Below are positions 47,638 to 62,900 of a stretch of 64,000 nt of DNA, piece by piece. The position numbers were made by a program, and so were the translations under genes. Within the stretch, counting starts at the first letter, position 1. Each line of letters starts with the position of its first letter. The stretch is from Neckera pumila (Eukaryota > Streptophyta > Bryopsida > Hypnales > Neckeraceae), in NCBI GenBank assembly GCA_963969595.1, contig OZ018409.1, positions 30,517,282 to 30,581,281 of the forward strand, read 5' to 3'. Under the pieces are notes generated by a model. The model was not told the DNA's origin, did no database searches, and saw only the letters and a list, made by a program, of their open reading frames with translations.

Positions 47638-48223
47638 TTAACCCTCGAAGGACGTTCAGGCCAAAAAGTGGTTGATGGATAACATCATTATTCACTTTAG
47701 AAATTAAAAATGCACCTAAGGTAAAGCAGCCCATTGTGGTCAGAATTAGGAGTCTGCCATCATCCCATCACCAAAGTTTTTCAGTTTTTTTACCATGTGA
47801 AGACAAGTATGAGAATTTGTGAAGGCAATTGAAATCATAATTTTCAGACAGAGTATGAATTAGCTATGAATTTCTCAAGTGTTCAGCCCAAAGAAGTTGA
47901 CAGACTACCCCAAAACCAACTACAAGTGTATTCATAATGCTCACCTACCTCTTTTAAAGGAGACAGTTTTTTTTTATATGTGGATGGCCATAAAAAGTCA
48001 CTTCTTACAATGACTTACACTGAAATTACTGCATGTTCCTAATAGGGTCACTAATTACTCCAATGAAGTTAGGTGAGATGTTGGTTGTGGTCAGAAAAAT
48101 CACAATGGGGTCATCGTGTGTCCCCCATGGGTCATTTGACCACAATGGGCTGCCTTACCTTATTATTAGAGGAGTTTTGGTGACTACCTTTGTCATGAGG
48201 GGCCATGTCCTTTTAAGGGTTAA
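47638..48223. mobile_element. TTAA-flanked piggyBac-like element
   Basis: TTAACCCTCGAAGGACG and GTCCTTTTAAGGGTTAA are imperfect inverted ends with TTAA on both sides, 586 bp. Subterminal CAGCCCATTGTGGTCA (47729) is mirrored exactly by TGACCACAATGGGCTG (48136), a clear subterminal inverted repeat. Non-coding. Confidence 0.65.
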
Positions 48224-48532
48224 ATCAGAGTAGTTTTGTTGATTAGTAGATGAAAATTTCTAAGAGTGTACCCTTGTCCAACAGGACTGTTAAGTTCTAT
48301 GAGTAAGCCACTGAAGTTAGGCAGGCACCCATGTCTCAAGATGATTCATTACTTTGAACTTTGAAGCTAACACTAAGAATGTGAATTTCATCAATGAATG
48401 ATGGATTAAAATGTACATATGGAACAATTTGTTAGCCCTTCAAACAGAACTTTCTTGCCTGTTTCTTGAGCTAAACCGTGCTCTTGAAAATGCCTCTCTA
48501 ACTTACAGAAAACAACTCTGCAACCTGCTGCA

Positions 48533-52122
<3,590 letters not shown>

Positions 52123-52651
52123 CCCACGAACTCAGAAACCCGCAAAATCCACAGAAATTTTTTGGAAGCAATTGGGGCAGCACTCAAGGGCATTGCAGCC
52201 AGACAGAAGTTTCACTCAGGGTGGAGGATGGAGAAGGGTGTGAGCGGATGAGGATTCGACAGATTCTTTTCATCTATAATGTGATCTTGTCAAATGTGAT
52301 AATAAGGAGGGAAAAGTGTGAAAAGTGTGCCACCTTCTTCCTGTAAACAGTGTCAAGGGAGGGTTTCTTTTTTTACACACAAATACACGCACAAATACAA
52401 GTGTCCGCGATGCTGGCTCACTATGTTGGTTTTGAAGGACGCATTCTACGGTGTCTGTGTCATTTCGCTACAGTTATGAAAGCTTCACGATTACTGTGGG
52501 CAGATTTTTTTAGCTAATCTTATTTGGAATTCTTTTTGAGTATTCTCTGTGCGCGCATTTCTGTTTTGGACCCGGACTGAAGAACAGCAGCGGCAGCTTG
52601 CGATGTGAGCTTTGAGGTCTGCGGGAACTTTATTGGATTTGGACGCTGCTG
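52123..52651. promoter_or_regulatory. Second divergent promoter region
   Basis: About 0.53 kb separates the GNAT start codon (minus) from the first possible coding exon of the Tigger-derived gene (plus). No clear TATA box was seen. Confidence 0.45.
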
Positions 52652-53382
52652 ATGGCCTTGAGGAGGAGGACGGTGTTGTCAGGTAACCTTAAAACCCTAA
52701 ACCCTAATTTTGATTGCGTGAATGCCAGTTATTGACTCTCGATCGACAGTGATCGATTGCATTTGCGACCAATTGAACATTCTTTAGGGGTTCCGCAACT
52801 TATGAGTAAGAATGTCCGGTGGCGCATTACCGAGTAATTCTCATCATCTGTATAACCCCATATATGTTGTTCACGTATTGCCAGAGTCCAAGTGAATTGG
52901 GAGAAGAGTGTGTTCCTGGTGACTATGATTGCAACGATAAATCTGTGTCAAAGTTGAATCATTCCTTGTTAATTTTCTTTCGAAAATTGTTGATGCTTGT
53001 GCAGTACGAAAGAGTTTGTGATTTGCAAGCTGAACTAGGTGGCCAAGATCGTAGGTGGGCCGTCGAAAAATTGAGACCATGCTGGGTAGATATCAAAAAT
53101 GCAAGTCGTATCAGGCAAGCAGTCCATACTACCGAACTGATTGCATACAGCTAATTTGCGCTACATTACAGCTCTTGTGTGATGAAAGAAGTGCGCATGC
53201 TTGTAGGCTATTGATGAACTTGGCATTTGTGAGTTTTATTATCCATTGATTGATTTTTCTCTTGAAGTTTTGGTTATTTGGTTATCTGTGCATCACCGTT
53301 ATGTGCTTGCTGGTGTTCTGTGGATGCAGGGAGACAGTGAAGGGACCGCCCAAGAGATCATCCCCGAGTGCCGTTGCTGCAG
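52652..53382 (+). other. Candidate upstream exons spliced to the Tigger-derived ORF
   Basis: Four segments bounded by AG...GT join without stops: 52652-52682 (MALRRRTVLS), 52887-52918 (VQVNWEKSVFL), 53005-53054 (YERVCDLQAELGGQDR) and 53330-53382 (RETVKGPPKRSSPSAVAA), then the acceptor at 53564/53565 continues GRSLKFGKMSSPSKPKRQ into the main ORF. The total would be 634 residues. The first donor lies beside a telo-box. The pieces are short, so chance open frames are possible; some may be 5' UTR exons. Confidence 0.4.
52692..52707 (+). promoter_or_regulatory. Double telo-box
   Basis: AAACCCTAAACCCTAA, two overlapping telomere-type units, lies just inside the first putative intron of the Tigger-derived gene. 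Such boxes occur near plant gene starts; it is far too short to be telomeric. Confidence 0.5.
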
Positions 53383-53587
53383 GTTCGTATGAAATGCTCC
53401 GAGGTTTTCATGCAGTTTGTCTCTACTCCTGGAGAGAATGTCTGAGAATGAACTTAGCATTGTGACACAGATTTTCGCCTTGCAAATTTTATGAGTACGG
53501 ATTGTAGTTTAGTAGTGCCTTTGTGTGATGAGAGTGTCCTTTTTTTGTGTTCACTTGTATCCAGGAAGGAGTCTGAAGTTTGGGAAG

Positions 53588-55303
53588 ATGTCTAGTCCTT
53601 CGAAACCTAAACGTCAACGTGTAGACCTTACCTGGGCTGAGAAGAAAACCATTTGTGAAGTTCACAAGGAGAAACCGTCTTTCTCACATTTGGAACTTGC
53701 CAAGTACATGGTTGAACATCATGGTTTCAGACTCGTAAACCGGTCAACCATCTCCAGAACGCTTGAGGAATCCAGTAGATGGCTTGAAGTTTCACCAAAT
53801 GTGCGCGAGGGTAAAACCAAGAGGGTGAGAGATGCCAAATGGCCGCAAGTAGACAAAGCGATTATGTTGTGGTTTGGTCAAATTCGGGCACGAAGGGGGG
53901 TTATCAATGACGCCATGCTTGTTGAAAAAGCAACAGAGTTTCGAGATGTTTTTGGCATCTCTAGAGATGACTTCAAGCTTTCTCATGGATGGCTCGAGAA
54001 ATTCAAGTCCAGGCATGGGATTTTGTGTCACAACAACAGCCTTCATGATGAATCGGGTGATGCAGATGCTCTTGTTGCTGGAGTTTCTCATGCCAAATTG
54101 TTTGCAATCATCGAAAAGTACGATCCTGAGGATGTTTTTAATTTTGACGAGACAGGCCTGTATTACAGGGCACCTCCTTCTAAATCTCCGAATGTAGGCC
54201 AACTTAGGGGCACGGCGAAGGAAACAGATTGCGTTACTTTGGGCCTTTGTGCAAACATCCCGGGGAAGGACCGTTTGAAGATGATTTTCATTCACAAATC
54301 AGCCCAACCCAGATGCTTTCCTACCGCTTTTGATCCCAATCTTTTCGTGCATTATTACTCCAATCGCAATGCATGGATGAATGGAGATGTCTTTACAACT
54401 TGGGTGACAGTTGAAAACAACAGGATGGCTGCGAACGGAAGGAAAATTCTCATCTTGTTGGACAATGCTGCAAGCCATAACGTGGAGGGCCTGCGGAAAA
54501 CCAAGATTGGCGACTTCGATGCCTTCGTTTTGTCCAACATCACTCTCCTGTTCTTTCCTGCGAATGTGACCTCGGTTGTTCAACCTCTGCATCACGGTGT
54601 CATTGCTGCTTTGAAATTGCGTTACAGAAGCAAATTGGTGGCTTGGAGTTTAGCACAATCTGGTGATTCAAATAATGTTCAGGATTGTTTAGGAGTGGAC
54701 TTGCTGCAATGTATGGTTTGGGTGGTGGGAACGTGGAATAACCTTGATGCTGAAACCATTCAAAATGCCTGGAGAGCATCGGGTATCCTTCCTCAGGACT
54801 GGGATAATGCAGACGTTATCAATTCTCAAGAACAGGTGAAATCCCGAATGGATGAGGAAGTTGCGGAGCTTGAAAGACTCATTCAAGCAGTAGATATTGG
54901 CGGTGATCCTGCTGTTCAGAAAATTGCAGCGTCAGAGTATATTAATATGGTTGACGAGGACGACATTGAGGCAGAGTACTCAACTCAACAGATTGTTGAC
55001 TTGGTGGAGAATGGTCAAATGTCATTGGATTCTCTTACTGAAAAGGATGATTGCAATCAAGAGGAGATTGATGGATCAACTCTTATTGATAAGAATGATA
55101 CGGAACGCAGGGCTATTGAGCTGGTAGTAGCACGTAGTTGTGGACAGAAGTTGTTGGATTTTATGTTAAATCAAGGTAGTTTTGAAGGTTCTGAATTGTT
55201 GCAGGTGGAGAGAATTTGTGATAAGATTAGTAGAGAGTGTTTGGCTCACTTGACAGCAGCCGCTGAACAGTCTCATGTCAAGAGTTCTGAGTTAGGTGAA
55301 TGA
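53588..55303 (+). CDS. Pogo/Tigger (CENP-B-like) DDE transposase-derived protein
   Basis: Intact ORF, 571 residues from MSSPSKPKRQ (the frame is open from 53525 and may join upstream exons). The N-terminal helix-turn-helix (about 12-65, LTWAEKKTICEVHKEKPSFS) and CENPB-type HTH (about 75-145, WPQVDKAIMLWFGQIRARRG, LSHGWLEKFKSRHGI) are DNA-binding. The DDE_1 domain has VFNFDETGLYYR (Asp 187) and ILLDNAASHN (Asp 292). The third acidic site, normally QPLDQG, reads VVQPLHHGVIAAL with His 335 in place of Asp, so cut-and-paste catalysis is probably lost while folding and DNA binding could persist. The C-terminus is acidic. No pogo-type terminal repeats were seen nearby. An intact ORF with a damaged triad, divergent from a conserved gene, suggests domestication, but a recent inactive copy is also possible. 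Confidence 0.85.
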   Translation: MSSPSKPKRQRVDLTWAEKKTICEVHKEKPSFSHLELAKYMVEHHGFRLVNRSTISRTLEESSRWLEVSPNVREGKTKRVRDAKWPQVDKAIMLWFGQIRARRGVINDAMLVEKATEFRDVFGISRDDFKLSHGWLEKFKSRHGILCHNNSLHDESGDADALVAGVSHAKLFAIIEKYDPEDVFNFDETGLYYRAPPSKSPNVGQLRGTAKETDCVTLGLCANIPGKDRLKMIFIHKSAQPRCFPTAFDPNLFVHYYSNRNAWMNGDVFTTWVTVENNRMAANGRKILILLDNAASHNVEGLRKTKIGDFDAFVLSNITLLFFPANVTSVVQPLHHGVIAALKLRYRSKLVAWSLAQSGDSNNVQDCLGVDLLQCMVWVVGTWNNLDAETIQNAWRASGILPQDWDNADVINSQEQVKSRMDEEVAELERLIQAVDIGGDPAVQKIAASEYINMVDEDDIEAEYSTQQIVDLVENGQMSLDSLTEKDDCNQEEIDGSTLIDKNDTERRAIELVVARSCGQKLLDFMLNQGSFEGSELLQVERICDKISRECLAHLTAAAEQSHVKSSELGE

Positions 55304-55551
55304 TATTAATTTATTGTGTATACTAAGTCACAGTCTGGTGTCTGTTTTCTTTTAGTCATTGAAAATTATGAATTCTTATTTAGAAATGGATTGAAAGAAA
55401 GAAAAAATAGGAAAATATTGGACAAACTAACTAAATCAACTAGAACGTAGTAGAAACATGTTTTTGTTTGCAATTGCATTCAAGGTCTTTTTGATTGTTA
55501 GGTTGGTGTAGGTGTTTTGGATACCACTAAAAAACAATCTAAGACAAGACA

Positions 55552-55700
55552 TCCAAACCTTAAGTTAGGTTGTTTGTTTTGTTTGTAAAGGTGAGATCTC
55601 TGGAACTATAAACCCACCCCCCGCTACCCACCCCACCCCAACCCCAACCCCCCAATTGTGTTCTTAGTACCTTTATAAAGCTCTCTGTTAAACATTTCAT
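55552..55700 (+). mobile_element. Diverged Helitron-like 5' fragment (H5)
   Basis: A|TCCAAACCTTAAGTTAGGTTG, then GTTTGTTTTGTTTGTAAAG matches the start of the other copies; the core has diverged and holds C-rich runs (55613-55654). No 3' end was found. Confidence 0.45.
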
Positions 55701-58132
55701 AAGTGAATTCAAAAGGAATATGATATTGAATTTTGAAATAACTATACAAGTAACTATACATATTACTCTAAAGTACAAAAAGTAAGAGAATATAGCCAAA
55801 CAAAGGGATTTAAGATTGCATTTGGTGGTTGTAGTTGTGGTAACATGGGATGTTATTCAACTTAAAAGTCTTTAAAAGGTGGATACAATAATTGTTATTC
55901 CAATTTTGGACCTATGTAATGTAAGAAATTATAATTTAATATATTATATTTCGATGAAAAATTAAAACAAAATACTAGCATTTATTATTTGGATATGAAT
56001 TAGGCTTATTGAGGATGGGTATAACTGTTATAAAGAAATGAATTTGACTAGTTCATTTTTTGAACCAAAGTACTTGAAGAGTATATTTGTTAAAGGTCCT
56101 AGACATAAAAACTAATTACATTTTGTATGTGACTCAAGACCTATATACCCCTATTAGATGGTAGACTCTATTATGTCTCAAAACTTGGTGTTTGAGATAG
56201 GAAATGTGTATAGTTGGATTTTGCAATATACAATTTTTGGTTTGTTTGTATTAGTACATTGAGTATTTATTTTTTGGGCTGAATTAGGTGGTCGCTATGA
56301 TAGAGTTGTGGTCAACACATGATTAAATTGGGTAGTGTTGTAGTTGATTACCTTGATAGAGTTGGGGTCAACACTTGATTGAGCTAGGTAGTATTGTAAA
56401 TGATTACCCTAATAGAGCTGGAGTCAACACTAGATTGAGTTGGATAATGTTGTAGTTGATTACCATTGGAGTAGTTCTACGTTTCATTCATGGTTGACCT
56501 TTTAGTTGCAGTAAAGCTTCAATGCTAGTATTGAAGATAAGAAATTGAAAGGTGATTTGTTGCACATGTGATGCTATCCATTTGAGCTAAGGTGATCAAT
56601 TATGAAGTTGTTAGATAATGAGTGTAGTGTAGAAGTGGCGTGGAGTTTTTAAGGACCATGCTTTTATTGAAAGGTCTAATTGTAGTGAACCAAGACATTT
56701 AAATCGAGTAGGATTTTTAGTTGGTCTATTTTAAGGTTTTGATTGATTTTGTTTTGAAAACGGTGATTTTATTAAGGTTGTTTTTATATGTGGCTCTGAA
56801 TCAAGATTTTTGAGGATATTTGTTGATGAAAAAATTTGTTCCTAGATATTGTTTAGATTTTGTAGAGTGTTGGGTTTATTTCAGTGAGAATGTATTTGGT
56901 AGTGTGTGTCAATATGTATTATGGTGTGACTTGTGTATTGAGTGTAGGCCTTAATTGTTGTAAAGTAATGGACTCTTATTCAAGTGGTGGATTGAATGAG
57001 TTTTTTAGTGTCTTAGGGTTTTATAATTTTAATGGAGTGCAACTTACCATACAAGCTTCTATTGTATTTACAATTTGGTGATGGTGTTTCATAAAGTGAC
57101 TAAAAAGGGGGGGACTAATGTAGAGAGGCAAACTTATATTGGCTTGTTTTCTAGTGGAGAGGTGCAAGTAAGATCTATGGAGGTGCATGGAATTGAATAC
57201 ATTCATATGACAATTTTACCAAGGACATTTTTTATACTAATACTAAGAGTATTAAAATCCTAAAGTTCTTAAGATGTTCAAACAAAAAGTGGTCCTATTT
57301 TACTAGAGTGCGTCCTTTAAAACTTTCAAAATATAAAGTTGCAAAATTGTGGCAAAAATAATTTAAAAAAATCAATTTTAGAAGTGAAGTTTCAATTTTC
57401 AAACATTTGATGAAAACATTTGATTACTCTACTACTCGAGGAAAATGTCGCATTCTATGGTTGCCTCCAAATATAAGTTGTTATAAATTTAATTTCATAG
57501 CTTGAAATATAGTGATACAAAGTTTTCTACATAAACCTACAAGATTAAATCCAAAAACCAAAATTTCTTAGGTATTTGGGCTACTCTAGGTTGTTTCCAA
57601 AATAAAACAAAAATCTAACTTTTATAATACTAATCAATGGTTTTCTTATAAATACAAATTGTTTTGAATTACAAAATGAATATTTATTGTAAATTTACCT
57701 TATGCCTACTTTCATTCAACTTCATTTACATTCAATCCAAATTTCATCAATATTGCATTCAAATGTTCATATGACTTAGAATGCATTCATCCAACCTTCA
57801 TCCAACTTCATCCCCTCTTCATTTACATTCCATTTGAATGTTATCCACATTTCATCTAAATAATCACACCATAAAGGTGGATTTTTAGCCACTCATAAAA
57901 ATAATACATGCAAATAAAAGAAATCATAATTTTTGTAAATGCTTTGAATTTGCTTAATATTCATAGATATTTATTCAAATATGACTATTATATTGAAATT
58001 TTCTATTCATGATCAATGTATTATATTTCTTTAGATGAAAACCTCAAAAATGCTGTAATAGACATATTTTATTGCATACTCAAATCAGCATGCTTAATAA
58101 CATAATAAATAAAATAATATCGTAATATTCTA
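55701..58132. other. AT-rich intergenic DNA, no gene recognised
   Basis: Apart from the 56-bp array at 56298-56470, nothing stands out. Two consecutive plus frames (56884-57081 and 57075-57263) have fairly normal amino-acid composition but no motif I know. Confidence 0.45.
56298..56470 (+). repeat. 56-bp tandem repeat, about three copies
   Basis: TAGAG(T/C)TG(T/G)(G/A)GTCAACAC...GATTACC units start at 56301, 56357 and 56413, each 56 bp apart. Confidence 0.75.
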
Positions 58133-58634
58133 TTAACCCCTAAATGACGGACCCATGACCATTGTCATTTCAAGGCTCACTATCCATTATTCAATTTGCT
58201 GCCATTTTGCAATTAAAAATGTATGAAATTTATATATATATTTTTTAGAGATGAAATTACATGTCTTCTATACTTTACAAAATTTTAGATTTTTTTGTGG
58301 AAAATCAATTTTTGAAAGAATTTTTGAAAAAAAAGTGAAGAAAAAACACATCAAATAGGAAATTATTCAAAAAATCTGAAAATTTACCATGTTTGTATAT
58401 TATAATGACAAACATCATGGTAGAAACTTAATTTCCATGTCATTCTATAATTAAAAATAGTAGACAATGAAAATACATCCAAAGTTCAAATTGCAATAAA
58501 ATATTCAATACTACAAATTTTTCCAAAAATTCAAATTGGAATATAAAATAAAGTAGATGACCTCCATTTTTTTTGTTGGGTTCAAACTCAAAAATATCAT
58601 TTTTGTGGAGAAATTTGCATCCTTTAAGGGTTGT
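58133..58634. mobile_element. TTAA element, degenerate
   Basis: TTAACCCCTAAATGACGG at the left, AT-rich interior and CATCCTTTAAGGGTTG at the right, where the final TTAA has decayed. Assigned by resemblance to copies at 26307 and 47638. Confidence 0.45.
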
Positions 58635-59937
58635 AGCTTAAGTTAAAAAGAATAACTTCGTTAGATTTTATGGGTTTAGTATTTATCCAAATTTTGATGT
58701 CTATAAAATTAGAAGTTAAATAAAAATTTACCAAGTTATTATTATTATTTCTAATAGTTTATGTTTTAGAAGTCTAGTTTTAGCATCAAAATCTGAATTT
58801 GAAAATGGATTATTATGATTTTTCTATTCAAGATTGTATACAAGGGATGTCCATTGCAAATCTTGATTTTTCTAGTATTGAGGGCTCTTGGAAATGAGCC
58901 TCACATATATTAAATCTTGGAGAAAAAATCACATTAGAAATTCATTTAGAAAAAAATTGTAGAGTAGATTTTGAGAAGCTATAAATTGATTAGGGTTATG
59001 CATGTTATGCCCTTTAACCTCATATTTTGTGGCTACCAAATAAAAAGATTGAAAGACATATGAAAAAAAGATTGAAAGACTTCAAATCACTTTCACAATT
59101 TTAACACCTTCATGATCAAACATTATAGTCTTTCAATCCATAAATGATATTATCATTAATTTTTTTTCCCATGTGATCTCTAACATGTCTAATTCAAATT
59201 TCTACCAATACAATTTAATTTTTTATAAAGCTTATCAAAATATTGACTTCTTATTCAATTTAAAGCAGATTTCAAGAATCTTGAAAAAAAGCCTTGCGCA
59301 TTTCGGGGTTATTAACCCTTTGACATTTGAGATCACGAGGTTGAACAAAATTCTTTGCTTGGCCAAGGGTGCAACAAAGAGGAAAAAATTCATTCCATGG
59401 AAAGATTATAGAAAAGAAAAAGAAAACTGCACAACAGTGAAAAGAGAAGACTGATGATATTAAGGCCAAAGTCGGCCCGCCCACCACGTCTACCGAAGAC
59501 CAGCAGCACCGGCCCGCCACCCCGGTCCCACCCGGCCCCACCAGCCGTTGCAGCCAAGCCAAAGCCAAGGCCAACGCCAACGCCAAAGCAAATCCCATAA
59601 TAAAAGCTAAGCTGAAGGATAGCCACGACCGCTATTGCAAAGTGGAAAGCTCTCTAGAATGCTGGCTATGGTCGTTTAGGTCACGCTCCCTCGCCCCTTT
59701 TTCCATCACTGCTTTCGTCAATTCCTCGCAGCTCCCGTTCTCCTCCGACCTCTCCCACTTTCTGCCGGTTTCTCCCGGTTTGAATGAAGTGTTCGCGAGC
59801 AAATTTGGCCGAAATCCGTTTGAATGCGATTGAGTCCCGTGGAGGCAATTGAATCCCGATCTGAGCAGGCAGGCAGGCCATGAGCAGCAGACGAAGGTGA
59901 AGGTGAAGGCTAGCTAAGGGAGAGTTGCCTTGCCTGC
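58635..59937. promoter_or_regulatory. AT-rich spacer and HASTY upstream region
   Basis: 58635-59440 is AT-rich with nothing recognised. From about 59460 composition turns GC-rich (CCCACCCGGCCCCACC and GCCAACGCCAA repeats), as expected of a plant promoter and leader; no TATA box is obvious. The leader near 59885-59925 has GGTGAAGGTGAAGGCTAGC. Confidence 0.45.
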
Positions 59938-59938
59938 T

Positions 59939-62900
59939 ATGGCCGATCAGGGAGGAGCCGCATTGCAAGTCGAGACTGCTGGCCAGGCCGTTGTGGCGGC
60001 ACTGGACTTTCAGTCGTCTTCGGACGCCCGGCAGCAGGCTCTGGCTTATCTTGAATCGGTGCGTGGATTTTTGTGTCTTCGGCATTAAGTCAGGTCGTAG
60101 TGGTTGATTGAGTGAGGTGTTTCAGTCGAGTAGTGATTGTGTGAAGCGGTATTGTGTGAATTAAGTGTTGTGAGTTTTTTTTGTTTTTTTTTGTGAGCTG
60201 CATTGCATGTCAATTGGAACTCTCCCGAGCCTGTGAGAGCTGCCTGCTATGGTTAAAGCCTTTGTGATTAATGCTCGGCTTCTCTTCTTGTTATTACTTT
60301 CGTTTGACTATTCTGACTGCAAGGTAGGTAGGTAGGTGATTGCGGTTGATTTATTGGAAATGGTGACCGTCGGGCTTGGTTTCTTGATTTTGTGAGCTTC
60401 GGGAGATTTTCGGTTTCTTGAAGTGCAGGCTGGTGTCTGGAATAGGTTGTTCGTGTTGACGTTATGCGACTTGGACTTGTAATTGTGAGAGAGATGGATG
60501 CGTTCTTTGCATCAAGGGTCTTCTTTCGTCTTTTAGGAGTTCACAGGAGTCTCTTCTTGTGTTTGAACGATCTGGCGTTATTGATGAAGGAATCGGAAAG
60601 TTTTTGTGGTTTGAATTGAGAGTTGAGAGTGTTTTCTTGTAGTATGTAAGAGCTGCATTACATGTCGATTGGAGCCTTTGTGCTTGTTATTGTGCTTGAT
60701 TTTCTGTTTGAATGAGCCAAGGATTTTAAGAGGATGCGGTCATCGGTCTTGTTTTCTTGATACTGTATTGTGAGCATTGAGAGATTTTCTTCTGCTTGGA
60801 GTGCAAATTTTGAATCTAGCGGGTAATGGTGTCTTTGGTGTCGATAATAGGTTGTTACTTTTGGAGTGGAAATTCTAATTGCGAGAGAATGCGTCCTTTG
60901 CATCAAGGAATTCTTTTTATCTTTTAGACGTTCGCGATATTCTCTTGTTGTTTTTAGGAGGGAGAAATTTGGCCGATCTGTCGTTACCAGTGAAGGAATT
61001 CGGAAATGTTGTGCGGCTTGACTACTCCTCAGAGGTGGATATAATTTAGGGAGTGACTACATTCACTGAAAAGTGATATACGTGTTTTGTCGACGGGAAT
61101 TCGAGAGCACGACAGTAATTAATTTTGCAATTGGTGATTGATAGAGCTTGGATCATATTGCAAGTCGCTGCCTTTTCTTTAAGTATACCGTATCTATTTT
61201 TCGTACAATTGCAAGGATACGACCTTGCAGGTTCCTCGAATTTTCTTAGATGTTTATCCGAGTTTCTGGAGGGACTATTTAGGAACTTCTAAATCATCTC
61301 CAATTTAGTTAAGAACGTAGCATTCATTTAGAAACCGAGGAGCGCTCGTTAGTGACAAATCGGTAGGATTTTCTTACACGGTTTACACGGGTAGTAGTTT
61401 ATTTTCATTCACAAGTGCTGCGGAAATGTAGGTGTGTTGTGAATCTCAGAGCTCATTAGTATAAAGCATATTTGCCTAACATAGTAACATGTCCACAATC
61501 TTGTTGCTGTATGCAGTTGAAATCAGGAGAGGTTCATGTATTAGCTACAGTTGCGTTTGCTTTGGTTAAACCTGATCGACCCTCTGAAGTTCGCCATATC
61601 GGTTTGAAGTTGCTACAGGTACGCATCAATTTTATGTGCTATAAAATATGTCTTTTGTGAAGTTCATTTGGAAACTTATTTGAAGCTGTATTTTAAGTCA
61701 AGGAAGCTATTGAAACCCAGAAATCTGGCGCTAAAGGTTGTACTTTGCTATGCCAACCATCTGAAAGATTTGAACTTAATATAGTGTGTTTTGTATCGCT
61801 CAGCATATGATACGGATGCGCTGGGATAATTTGAATGCCGACGAGAGGCAGCAATTGGCGGCCATGGCTGGCAATCTATTGCAAGAAAGTGCAAAGCCTA
61901 ATGAACCCTGGGTTCTCAAGAGTCAGGTTGCGGCTCTCATGGCTGAGGTGAGGTTGTCCTTGAATATGGGTTCTTCGGCAACTCTAACATACAAGGTTAA
62001 CATACATTTCACAGCAGCTAGGTCTCTACGTCTGTTACCATGGACGAAAGGTCCACACAATCATGCATAATTTTACTATCTTAAATGATTCCTTGCTTTG
62101 AGTCGTTAGAGTTACTTCATGTTGCTAAGCGGCCTTTTTATACTCGGACCAGGTTGCTAGAAGACAGGGGCCACCTGCGTGGAAGGATATGCTTGCTGCT
62201 TTGTTTACTCTTGGCAACAGCAGCGCTCTTCATGTAATTCCTCTAACTTATGCTGTTCATGTTTTTGGCGTCTGTATTCTTCATAAGGTTGCATAGTTGA
62301 ACCCATTTCCTTGCTTTTTTTTTACTAATTTGCGGTTAGGAAGATAGATTTGGGCTTGTGTTGAGCACCTAAATCATTATTACTCGTCCTCATGCACTTG
62401 CATATTCATTTCTTGAATCACTCGTGGCTACTAGTATGCGATTTCTGTGTCTGACCTAAAGTTTGGCAGGCAGAATTGGTCGCGATGTTCTTTCGTTGGC
62501 TCCCCGAGGATGTCACCATTCACAATGAAGACTTGGATGGTATTGTGCTGTCTTTCACTTAGTTGACAACTCAAAGTGACGGCAACGTCTTAAAGTTGTC
62601 TTCCCTTAATTGTCTTTACTTGCCTGTGAGGAGTATCCGTGTCCTAGATTATTGTTACCACCATTCTTATCAGTTAACCTTGCAAAAATAGTGGAGACCT
62701 GTCATTGGTTCTGGAAACGTGTTTTTTGAATTATTGTACATGTGCCTGATTTTCACCTGCTTGTACCATCTACAGGTGAGCGCCGAAGGCAATTGCTACA
62801 GGGTCTGTCTCAGACATTGCCAGAGACATTGCCATTTCTATACAAGGTTAGCACGATCACACTCATAATATTATGCTAATCATTATAGTGTAAGAGTATC

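Noticed and set aside
52692..52707. Interstitial telomere
   Set aside because: Only two units of CCCTAAA type are present; a telo-box near a gene start explains it.
53792..54595. Minus-strand frames within the Tigger-derived gene
   Set aside because: Antisense shadows; the plus frame carries the HTH and DDE motifs.
56884..57263. Two adjacent short frames with ordinary composition
   Set aside because: No motif, no splice or coding support, and AT-rich surroundings; kept as unannotated DNA.
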